In this document: positions 1 through 5,746 of the stretch, in pieces | Layout: every line of letters starts with the position of its first letter | Position numbering within the stretch: position 1 is the first letter of the stretch | Assembly: GCA_902783515.1 (NCBI GenBank) | Contig: CACZRK010000314.1 | Span: forward strand, 1-10,352 | Direction of reading: 5' to 3' | DNA length: 10,352 nt | Origin: an uncultured Coriobacteriaceae bacterium | GTDB taxonomy: Bacteria; Actinomycetota; Coriobacteriia; Coriobacteriales; UMGS124 | Program-made: the position numbers and the translations under genes | The notes under the pieces: model-generated | What the model was told of the DNA's origin: nothing | Database searches by the model: none | Seen by the model: the letters and a program-made list of their open reading frames with translations, nothing else

Positions 1-260
1 CCCTCCACCGGCGCGCGCCACGGGCCGAGCTCGACGACGGGCACCGGCTCGCCGTAGGCGTACGCGTCGCACCACGCGGCGCAGAGCACGAGGTGCAGCA
101 CGAGCAGGGCCGACAGCGCGACGCCCGCCGCGTCGCGGCGAAAGGCGCCGCGCGCCAGCGCGTCGGCGGCCAGCACGGTCTGCTGGGCGGCGAGCACGCA
201 GAACGTGGCGAGCAGCAGCTGGTTGGTCGCCAGGCTCGCGGGCTGCAGCAGTGGGCTCAT
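1..260 (-). CDS. Membrane protein, N-terminal part only (possible sensor kinase subunit)
   Basis: The start codon at 260 is well placed: it overlaps the stop of the preceding gene as ATGA, so the two are probably translationally coupled. The visible 86 residues begin MSPLLQPASLATNQLLLATF. They contain two hydrophobic stretches (about residues 13-32 and 46-64), which look like transmembrane helices, separated by a short charged loop with RRD. A polar segment follows (about residues 67-86). The reading frame stays open to the window edge, so the gene is truncated at its 3' end by the window and not by a mutation. No catalytic motif is visible. By position, last in a set that starts with a response-regulator gene and follows a 7TM kinase-like sensor, it could be the catalytic histidine kinase or a second sensor subunit. 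That role is inferred from context alone. Confidence 0.6.
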   Translation of the reverse strand, partial: MSPLLQPASLATNQLLLATFCVLAAQQTVLAADALARGAFRRDAAGVALSALLVLHLVLCAAWCDAYAYGEPVPVVELGPWRAPVE

Positions 261-2044
261 GTCGTCGCCCCCCTCGCGCCCTCGCGCGGCGCCGTGACGT
301 CCGCGCCGGATTCGATGCGCGCGCGCAGGCGCATGACGCCCTCATCGTCGTCCAGCTGGTAGTCGATGCCGCGCCGCTCGAGCGTGAGGCGCATCTCGCG
401 GGCGAGGGTGAGCGCGCAGCGGTCCCGCAGGGGGGTCTCGAGCGCGATGCGCAGCTCGACGCCGCGGGGGCGGGGCGCCGCGGCGGCGGGACTGCTCACG
501 ACCACCAGGAGCGTGACGTCGCGCTGCTCGAACGCGCAGAGCACGAAGTCGTAGATGCAATCGTAGAGCACGTTGACCACCCGCGCGGGCAGGGCGTGGT
601 CGACCATGACCGTCGCGGCGCAGTCCAGGTGCGCGGTGCGCACGTCGGCCATTGTCTCGTTCAGGACCATGCGGAGCTGGTCGGGGTTGATGAGGCCGTC
701 CGTCGGCCCCGCCACGAGGGCGCCCTTGCGCTTGCAGTATGCGACGAGGAGCTTGACGGCGAGCAGCTGATGACGGCGCAGCTCCCGCGACGCGTCGTCC
801 GTCCCTGCGGGGAGGTCGCGCAGCAGCTGCCGGATTTGCGCGCACGTGCTCTGGAGCGACTGTCTCACCTCGTCCGCGAGCTGCCGCTGCGACGCCTGGA
901 GCGTGAGCTCGTGGCGCGCGTCGCGTGCGCGCTCGAGAAACGCGCGCTGCCGGCTGAGGCGCTCGCGCTTGCGCGCGAGGTCGCTGCGCCGGCGGTCGAC
1001 GGCGCGCATGTCCTCGCTCAGCAGGGCGGCGCCGCCGTTCACGCGCCACAGGCTGCGCGTCACGTGCGTGGCGGCGCGAGACCTGAAGGTGGCGGGCTCG
1101 CCGTCCGCCGGCCATCTGGCCAGGATCTCCGCACGCGCGCCCGCGTCCAGCGGCCCGGCGCCCCTTGACCTGATGACGTCCTCGCCGTGGGGGTCAAGGA
1201 CGCGGAGGTCCAGCGGCAGGCTTCGGAAGACGCGCGTCACGTGGATGCTTGAGGGGTAGACGCCCGCCTCCAGGCACGCCTCGACGAGCACGACGTAGAT
1301 GACGCAAAACGTGAGGGCGAAGTTGCTCTGGAACGCCTGCCTGACGCGCAGGACGTAGAGCAGCGCGTAGGCGATCGCGGCGACCAGGCCGAGCAGGACC
1401 AGGTTGACGGCGTGGCGGATCCTCGCGTGCGAGAAGATCAGCGGCAGCGCGAGCGAGGCGCCGCAGGTCGCGACGACCCAGGCGAAGGCGAGGCGGTAGA
1501 CGGGCCCGTACTCGTAGTTGACGTCCCAGCGCGGGTCGGTCGCGTCAAAGACGAAGGCGAGGTGATGGAGGCCGTTCGTCGCGACGGCGGCGAAGAGCGC
1601 GAGCCCGAGCGCGACGAGGATCACCTTGACGCGCCGGAGGTCAAGGCGCCTGTCGAGGCCGGTGGTGCGCAGCGCGCAGAAGAGGAGCATGAGCGGGACG
1701 AGCGCGAGCGGGAGGTAGTACGCGTACCACAGGGCGGCGACCAGCCAGTCGCTCATGGCGGCGTACTTGCAGAGGGCGACGATCTGCCAGAGCACCATGA
1801 GCGCATCTGCCCACGTCAGGTAGCGCCGCACGGCGTCGTCCGAGCAGCGGTGCGAGATGGAGACACCCCAGGCGGTGAGGGCGGGCACCATGAGCAGCAT
1901 GGCGGCGGTCGTGCCGAACGACGGCTCGTGGGGATAGGGCGTGACGGGCGCGGGAGCCGGCAGCCACAGCTGCGTGGCGACCAGCGCGGCCGCGAGCGGC
2001 CCCGCTGTCAGGAGCGCCGCAAGACTCGCGCGGTGACCTGCCAT
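257..2044 (-). CDS. 7TM sensor with degenerate histidine-kinase-like C-terminus
   Basis: This 595-residue protein has an N-terminal half (about residues 8-260) of some seven or eight hydrophobic helices. The segment with TNGLHHLAFVFD (156-167) and YGPVYRLAFAW (179-189) matches the histidine-kinase 7TM sensor region (HisKA_7TM) of Gram-positive kinases. A cytoplasmic linker follows, then a strongly charged coiled coil (about 342-410) and an alpha/beta region (about 425-575). The C-terminal part resembles the layout of kinases paired with LuxR-type regulators, but I see no phosphoacceptor H-E/D box, no convincing N-box asparagine (that position reads YDCIYDFVLCAF, 494-505) and no DxGxG or GxG ATP-lid motif. 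It may therefore be a sensor or scaffold without kinase activity. Start 2044 is chosen because GGGAGGGG lies just upstream; an in-frame ATG at 2056 is the alternative. The likely partner regulator is the NarL-type gene at 5397-4765, and the next gene overlaps by 4 nt. Confidence 0.75.
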   Translation of the reverse strand: MAGHRASLAALLTAGPLAAALVATQLWLPAPAPVTPYPHEPSFGTTAAMLLMVPALTAWGVSISHRCSDDAVRRYLTWADALMVLWQIVALCKYAAMSDWLVAALWYAYYLPLALVPLMLLFCALRTTGLDRRLDLRRVKVILVALGLALFAAVATNGLHHLAFVFDATDPRWDVNYEYGPVYRLAFAWVVATCGASLALPLIFSHARIRHAVNLVLLGLVAAIAYALLYVLRVRQAFQSNFALTFCVIYVVLVEACLEAGVYPSSIHVTRVFRSLPLDLRVLDPHGEDVIRSRGAGPLDAGARAEILARWPADGEPATFRSRAATHVTRSLWRVNGGAALLSEDMRAVDRRRSDLARKRERLSRQRAFLERARDARHELTLQASQRQLADEVRQSLQSTCAQIRQLLRDLPAGTDDASRELRRHQLLAVKLLVAYCKRKGALVAGPTDGLINPDQLRMVLNETMADVRTAHLDCAATVMVDHALPARVVNVLYDCIYDFVLCAFEQRDVTLLVVVSSPAAAAPRPRGVELRIALETPLRDRCALTLAREMRLTLERRGIDYQLDDDEGVMRLRARIESGADVTAPREGARGATT

Positions 2045-2129
2045 GGCCCCTCCCATCTCCGCGTCCCACGCCCGCGAGAAGGCGTCACGCCGCCCGCGCC
2101 CCAAGCGTATCGCATATGGCGGCGCGCGA

Positions 2130-2486
2130 CTACATGACGAACGCGTACGTCGCCAAGGTCTCGTAGGTGTCCTTGTCGATGACCTCGACGGTGCCCTTCG
2201 CGACCTGGAGCGCCTCCGTGCCACTGCCCAGGTCGTCCCGCAGGAAGCTCATGAAGCCCTCGACGTCGGCACCGGGCTCAAGCGCCTCGTACAGAGAGGC
2301 CTCGTGCGCCGCGCCGTTGACCGTGAAGCTGCTGGTGACGGCGTAGACGAACGCGGCCCTGTCGGTCCTGTTGGCGAGCGCCAGGGAATAGCCGGGGTCG
2401 CCGAGGGCGTCGGTGCCGACGCCGGTGACCACGATGGTGGCGACATCGTCGTCCGCGATGACGACGGGGGGCTCCACGGGCGTCAT
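2130..2486 (-). CDS. Small beta-rich (Ig-like) protein of unknown function
   Basis: The predicted protein has 118 residues. The sequence alternates short hydrophobic strands with turns: DVATIVVTGVGTD, then YSLALANRTDRAAFVY, TSSFTVNGAAHEASLY, VEGFMSFLRDDL and TVEVIDKDTYETLATYAFVM at the end. This pattern (conserved 'xNxTD', 'VNG' and 'F.s.dL' features) resembles the immunoglobulin-like beta-sandwich domains often found behind zinc ribbons and a membrane segment in Firmicutes and Actinobacteria envelope proteins. I give no family name. No signal peptide or membrane helix is visible, so it appears cytoplasmic as called. The start is uncertain: AAGGAG lies only one base before the ATG at 2486, which is unusually close, and a GTG at 2477 would be spaced better. 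It lies 59 nt after the SPFH gene and 85 nt before the 7TM sensor, and probably belongs to their operon. Confidence 0.65.
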   Translation of the reverse strand: MTPVEPPVVIADDDVATIVVTGVGTDALGDPGYSLALANRTDRAAFVYAVTSSFTVNGAAHEASLYEALEPGADVEGFMSFLRDDLGSGTEALQVAKGTVEVIDKDTYETLATYAFVM

Positions 2487-2545
2487 GCTCCTTGCGGGGG
2501 CCGCGGCGTCACCCGCGCCGCGGGGCGCCCGGCCGCGGCGTCTCG

Positions 2546-3784
2546 CTACGGCCGTGGGGTGCCGCACTCCTGGCAGAACCTGCCCGTGTTCTGCGTCCCG
2601 CAGGAGGGGCAGGCCCACGTCACCGCGTGCGGCTGCGGTCTCGGCGTGCCGCACTCCTGGCAGAACTTGCCGGTGTTGGGCGTGCCGCAGGCGGGGCACG
2701 CCCAGCCCCCCGCGACCGCCGCGCCGACCGCCGCCGGCTGCGTCGGCGGGACAGGTGCCGCGGGCTGCGGCGCCGGCTGCTGGCTCATCTGGAACAGGCT
2801 CTGCGCGCTCGTCCCGCCCGCCGCGTTCGCCATGCCCAGGCCCATGAAGCCCATCATGGCGCCGTTCTCGTTCGTCGCCGCGGCGCGCATGGCGTCGCCC
2901 TGGGCGGCCGTGAGGTTGGCCGCCGCCATGGCCGGGTCGCGCAGGACCGCCGCGCGCTGCAGCTCCTTGATGGCCTGCTCGTCCTCGGGGCTGGTCGCGA
3001 TGGAGTTCATGCCGAACGAGACGATCGAGATCCCGCGGCGCTCCGTCCACGCGACGGAGAGCAGCTCCCCCAGGATCTGCGCCAGCTCGGCGGTGTGACC
3101 GGGGACGGCGCTGTAGCGGATGCCCATCGCGGAGATGCGTGCGAAGGCGGGCTGCAGCTGGGTGAGCAGCTCGCTTCTCATCTGGGAGTCAATCCTGTCG
3201 CGCGTGTAGGTCCCCTCAAAGTTGCCGCAGACGTTCTGATAGAACAGCAGCGGGTCCGCGATGCGATACGAGTACTCGCCGTTGCAGCGGACGGCGATGT
3301 CCATGTCAAGCCCGATGTTCGCGTCCACGACGCGGAAGGGGACCGGCGTGGGCGTGCCGTACTTGTTGCCGAGGATCTCCTTCGTGTTGACGTAGTAGAC
3401 GCGCTGATCGGTCGCGGGGCTGCCCCCGAAGGCGAAGCGCTCGCCCATCTTGGCGAAGGTCGCCATGATGGACTCGCCGAGGCTGCCGTAGAACACGCTC
3501 GGCTCGCTGGACGCGTCGTAGACGAACTCGCCGGGCTCGGCGCAGACCTCCGCGACCTTGCCCTGGTCCACGACGAGCATGCACTGGCCGTCGTTCACGG
3601 CGATGACGGAGCCGTCCGAGATGATGTTTGGCTCGCCCTTCGTGTTGGAGCCGCGCTCCGTCACGCGCTTCTCGCCCTTGGCGGCGAGGGTCGTGGCGTT
3701 GAGCGCCGTGCAGTAGAAGTAGTCGCGCCAGCTGTCGGCAAGGACGCCGCCAGCCGCGCCGATGCCTGCCTTGAGAAGTCCCAT
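2546..3784 (-). CDS. SPFH/virion-core-like protein with two C-terminal zinc ribbons
   Basis: The protein has 412 residues. The body (about 20-280) matches the SPFH-domain 'virion core protein' family (YdjI-like): it has the GSVIAVNDGQCMLVVDQGKV segment near residue 58, FVYDASSEPSVFYG (87-100), and a DANIGLDMDIAVRCNGEYSYRI-type strand pair (about 154-175), followed by helices ending in EDEQAIKELQ (267-276). An Ala/Gly/Met-rich stretch (281-320) and a Pro/Gln-rich linker (335-360) come next, then two nearly identical zinc ribbons, with cysteines 363/366/375/378 and 392/395/404/407. SPFH proteins usually form membrane-associated oligomeric scaffolds, and in Bacillus the related genes sit in envelope-stress operons. 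This protein has no clear transmembrane helix. The start at 3784 follows GGGGAGG at good spacing. It lies 41 nt downstream of the DUF4428 gene, and the two probably act together. Confidence 0.88.
   Translation of the reverse strand: MGLLKAGIGAAGGVLADSWRDYFYCTALNATTLAAKGEKRVTERGSNTKGEPNIISDGSVIAVNDGQCMLVVDQGKVAEVCAEPGEFVYDASSEPSVFYGSLGESIMATFAKMGERFAFGGSPATDQRVYYVNTKEILGNKYGTPTPVPFRVVDANIGLDMDIAVRCNGEYSYRIADPLLFYQNVCGNFEGTYTRDRIDSQMRSELLTQLQPAFARISAMGIRYSAVPGHTAELAQILGELLSVAWTERRGISIVSFGMNSIATSPEDEQAIKELQRAAVLRDPAMAAANLTAAQGDAMRAAATNENGAMMGFMGLGMANAAGGTSAQSLFQMSQQPAPQPAAPVPPTQPAAVGAAVAGGWACPACGTPNTGKFCQECGTPRPQPHAVTWACPSCGTQNTGRFCQECGTPRP
2549..2704 (-). repeat. Tandem zinc-ribbon-coding repeat, 87-nt period
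   Basis: Two in-frame copies encode the C-terminal zinc ribbons of the SPFH-like protein. The 20-base identical core TGCCGCACTCCTGGCAGAAC lies at 2560-2579 and again at 2647-2666, exactly 87 nt (29 codons) apart. Both copies encode a WACPxCGTxNTG block and an FCQECGTPRP block, differing at only a few residues. This looks like a recent internal duplication of one ribbon plus its linker. Confidence 0.85.
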
Positions 3785-3825
3785 GGATGCCTCCCCGTCG
3801 CCGGTGGTCAGGATGGCCCGCGCGC

Positions 3826-4554
3826 CTACATGGCGCCGCCGCAATAGGCGCAGCGCCCGTTCTCGTCGGGGGCGCAGGTCGCGCCGCAGTGCGGGCAGGT
3901 GCGGACGGCCTTGGGCGCCCGCTCCCGCTCGACGCGCTCGCGCGCGTCCGCGCGCGCGCTCGTGAGCGCGTCGCGGATCTCGTTCGCCTGGGCGGCACAG
4001 CACTCGTACTCGGCGGAGTGCAGCTGCTCGATGCGGTCGTCGTTCACCTTGAACTCGATCTCGTCAAAGTACGGCGTGTTCACGTTGATGGTGACCCAGA
4101 TGTCGTAGTCGATGTCATAGCGCGGCGGGCTGTAGCTGCGCGTCGTGCCGTCGTCGTCCTCATAGGTGATCTCCTCGCGCGTCTCGCGCGTCTCCACGGT
4201 GCAACCGGTGACCTGGGAGAAGCTCATCACGTCGGGATTGTCGTCGCGCCAGCGCCGCGACGAGGTCACGATGAACGCGCGGGCGTCCTCGTCCAGGAGC
4301 ACCTTGGTGTCGCCGCCCAGCGAGCGGGTGCAGTTGAAGGCGGCCACGGCGTCCTTGTTCGCCTCGCGGTACGCCAGCTGCTCCTTGATCTGCTCGACCG
4401 TCGACCTGCGGCGGTCGCTGAAGAACGGCGAGAGCTTGGCGGCGCACTCCTTGCACATGTTGCCGTCCTCGAGCTTGCGGTTGCCCAGCAGGCCGATCTC
4501 GCCCCCGCAGATGGAGCAGACCTTCTTCTCAAACAGGCTTCCGAACAGTCCCAT
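3826..4554 (-). CDS. DUF4428 zinc-finger protein
   Basis: The protein has 242 residues. The N-terminus MGLFGSLFEKKVCSICGGEI carries a treble-clef-like zinc site (Cys13, 16, 34, 37) with GLLGNRKLEDGNMCKEC, the signature of DUF4428. The middle (about 80-180) is mostly beta strand with acidic loops, and includes ETREEITYEDDDG and the aromatic DYDIWVTINVNTPYFDEIEF. A helical, strongly charged stretch (about 183-215) leads to a second zinc ribbon at the C-terminus (Cys220, 223, 235, 238, plus Cys227). No signal peptide or membrane helix is seen, so it is probably cytoplasmic. Biochemical function of the family is unknown. The start at 4554 is supported by an ideal AAGGAGGT five nucleotides upstream. 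It precedes the SPFH gene by 41 nt, so the two zinc-ribbon proteins are likely co-expressed partners. The start codon lies inside a predicted hairpin (see 4551-4597). Confidence 0.88.
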   Translation of the reverse strand: MGLFGSLFEKKVCSICGGEIGLLGNRKLEDGNMCKECAAKLSPFFSDRRRSTVEQIKEQLAYREANKDAVAAFNCTRSLGGDTKVLLDEDARAFIVTSSRRWRDDNPDVMSFSQVTGCTVETRETREEITYEDDDGTTRSYSPPRYDIDYDIWVTINVNTPYFDEIEFKVNDDRIEQLHSAEYECCAAQANEIRDALTSARADARERVERERAPKAVRTCPHCGATCAPDENGRCAYCGGAM

Positions 4555-4597
4555 GGTGACCTCCTTAGGAGAGCGGCCCTTTCGTTGGTCACCATGG
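4551..4597 (-). promoter_or_regulatory. Leader hairpin covering the DUF4428 start codon
   Basis: On the transcribed (minus) strand CCATGGTGACC (4597-4587) is a perfect 11-nt complement of GGTCACCATGG (4561-4551), with a 25-nt loop. The downstream arm contains the DUF4428 start codon and the last three bases of its Shine-Dalgarno sequence; the rest of AAGGAGGT lies at the loop edge. If formed in the mRNA, the stem would limit ribosome access. The upstream arm also holds an out-of-frame ATG. The pairing is seen directly; regulation is inferred. Confidence 0.45.
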
Positions 4598-4651
4598 TCA
4601 CGCGTGGGACGAGCGGCGGGAACTCCCTGGCGTCCCATTGTCGCCCGGCAT

Positions 4652-4669
4652 TTGGGACGGCTGTCCCAA
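4652..4669. promoter_or_regulatory. GTCCCA-type palindrome, candidate operator
   Basis: TTGGGAC-GGCT-GTCCCAA is a perfect 7-bp inverted repeat with a 4-bp spacer, about 100 bp upstream of the DUF4428 start. Additional half-sites lie in the same gap: TGGGAC at 4604-4609 and GTCCCA at 4632-4637. The length suits a dimeric regulator. TTGGGA on the minus strand could serve as part of a -35 element, but I find no -10 at standard spacing, so the promoter itself is not defined. Confidence 0.4.
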
Positions 4670-4764
4670 TCCGCGCGTACGTGCCGCGCGGCGGCGCTCG
4701 ACGCCATGTCGCCATGCCGCGCGCCATGGGGAGGAGGGCCGGGAAGGGGCCGAGGAGGCGGACG

Positions 4765-5397
4765 CTACCGCCCCTTCAGGCTGGGTACGATGTAGCCCCG
4801 CGAGACGGCCTCCACGGCGAGCTTCATGATGCTGTCGTGCCCCGTCTTCGCCAGGATCTCCGAGATGCGCCGCTTCACGGTCCCCTCGCTCAGGTACAGC
4901 TCGGCCGCGATCTCGCGACGTGACTTCGCCTCGCACACGAGGCGCAGGATGGCGACCTCCTCCTCGGAGAGACCGGCCTCCTCGAGCACGTTCTTCTTGG
5001 CACGCGGAAACGTGACGTACCCGTCCATCGTCGATCGGATCACGGACAGGAGCTCGGCCGTGCCCACGTTCTTGTACACGAAGCTGTCCGCGCCCGCCTC
5101 GCGCGCCTGGCGGACGAACGTGATGTCGGGCATGCCGGTCATGATGACCACCCGGATGCGGGGGAGCGCCTGCTTGATCTCGCGGGTGGCGGCGATGCCG
5201 CTGGAGTCGTTGTCGGTGCAGACGTCCATGAGGACGAGGTCGGGGTCATGACGTCGCGCGAGGCCAAGGGCGTCGCGGGCGTCCGCGGCGAGCGCCACCA
5301 CGCACATGTCCGCCTGCGCGTCCACGGCCATGGCGAGGGAGTCGCGCAGCATGGTCTGGTCCTCGACGATCATCACGGACGTCTTGCGGGCTGTCAT
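4765..5397 (-). CDS. NarL/LuxR-family response regulator
   Basis: The protein has 210 residues, the normal length for this family. The receiver domain (1-120) has the acidic pair in VMIVEDQ (Glu12, Asp13), phosphoacceptor Asp58 in LVLMDV, the switch threonine Thr87 in VVIMTG and Lys109 in FVYKN. The C-terminal LuxR-type helix-turn-helix (about 142-200) includes LSEEEVAILRLVCEAKSRRE and LSEGTVKRRISEIL. It should bind DNA after phosphorylation by a sensor kinase. ATG at 5397 follows AAGGAC at about nine bases; no better start is visible. It is the first gene of the leftward set, separated by 210 nt from the DUF4428 gene, so that gene may have its own promoter. The likely sensor partners are the 7TM protein and the truncated membrane protein at the left end. 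Target genes are unknown. Confidence 0.92.
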   Translation of the reverse strand: MTARKTSVMIVEDQTMLRDSLAMAVDAQADMCVVALAADARDALGLARRHDPDLVLMDVCTDNDSSGIAATREIKQALPRIRVVIMTGMPDITFVRQAREAGADSFVYKNVGTAELLSVIRSTMDGYVTFPRAKKNVLEEAGLSEEEVAILRLVCEAKSRREIAAELYLSEGTVKRRISEILAKTGHDSIMKLAVEAVSRGYIVPSLKGR

Positions 5398-5483
5398 GGC
5401 TTCACGTCCTTCGCGACGGCGCGGGGAGCGGCAGGTGCGTCTGACGGGCGGGCGACGGGGCCGTCGCTCTGCTCTTGTCGATG

Positions 5484-5489
5484 ATGGTA
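5484..5489 (-). promoter_or_regulatory. Candidate -10 element for the response-regulator operon
   Basis: Minus-strand TACCAT lies about 87 nt upstream of the regulator's start. No good -35 is found at 17-18 bp; TCGACA is present but about 20 bp away. This would fit a weak or activator-dependent promoter. Call is tentative. Confidence 0.22.
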
Positions 5490-5523
5490 CCCCACAGGGG
5501 CTGGGCGGATGTCGAGAAACGCG

Positions 5524-5554
5524 CGCCAGGGCGGCGCGTCGTGCCGCCCTGGCG
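5524..5554. promoter_or_regulatory. 12-bp perfect dyad upstream of response regulator
   Basis: CGCCAGGGCGGC (5524-5535) and GCCGCCCTGGCG (5543-5554) are perfect inverted copies with a 7-nt spacer. On the minus strand the dyad is followed only by GCGTTTC, a weak U-run, so it could be a third, backup terminator behind pstS. It could equally be a regulator-binding site: its centre is near -60 relative to the candidate promoter at 5484-5489. Structure is certain, role is not. Confidence 0.4.
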
Positions 5555-5627
5555 TCAGCGATGGGGTGGGGGACCGGTACGTCCTGCGGCGGGTGATGGC
5601 CGTCCCACGGCGGAAGGGCCCAACGAA

Positions 5628-5670
5628 AAGAGACGGCCCGCCCCAGCCTGAGGGGAGAGAGCCGTCTCTT
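5628..5670 (-). terminator. Rho-independent terminator of pstS
   Basis: On the minus strand AAGAGACGGC (5670-5661) pairs perfectly with GCCGTCTCTT (5637-5628). The 23-nt loop contains an inner CCCC/GGGG stem. The outer stem runs directly into TTTTCGTT, giving a short U-run. It lies about 75-120 nt after the pstS stop and no plus-strand gene ends here, so it serves pstS transcription. Confidence 0.8.
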
Positions 5671-5672
5671 AA

Positions 5673-5706
5673 AGGTGACCGTCAGGAACGACCCCGAAGG
5701 TCACCT
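5673..5706 (-). terminator. Upstream hairpin of the pstS terminator pair
   Basis: AGGTGACC (5706-5699, minus strand) pairs with GGTCACCT (5680-5673) over 8 bp with an 18-nt loop and is followed by TT. It lies between the pstS stop and the stronger terminator at 5628-5670. The short U-run makes it a weak terminator on its own; it may instead be an RNA-stabilising hairpin. Confidence 0.5.
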
Positions 5707-5746
5707 GCGTGACGAGTCCTGCGAGCCATGCCGTGCCGAACCGAGC

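Noticed and set aside
251..1168. Long plus-strand open frame of 305 codons
   Set aside because: Antisense to the 7TM sensor; Arg/Ala/Glu-rich composition typical of GC-rich shadow frames, no ribosome site and no family-like motif.
2487..3050. Upstream extension of the small Ig-like gene's frame into the SPFH gene
   Set aside because: The extension reads through the SPFH coding sequence in another frame, with Arg/Gly/Ala/His-rich sequence; only the last 118 residues look like a protein.
2492..3847. Plus-strand open frame of 451 codons
   Set aside because: Lies fully opposite the SPFH-like gene, which has clear domains and a good ribosome site; translation is low-complexity.
4555..4707. N-terminal extension of the DUF4428 gene to 4707
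   Set aside because: An ideal AAGGAGGT precedes the ATG at 4554, and the extra residues are not family-like and cover the palindrome and leader hairpin.
3787..4923. Plus-strand open frame of 378 codons
   Set aside because: Antisense to the DUF4428 gene and part of the regulator; no recognisable domain.
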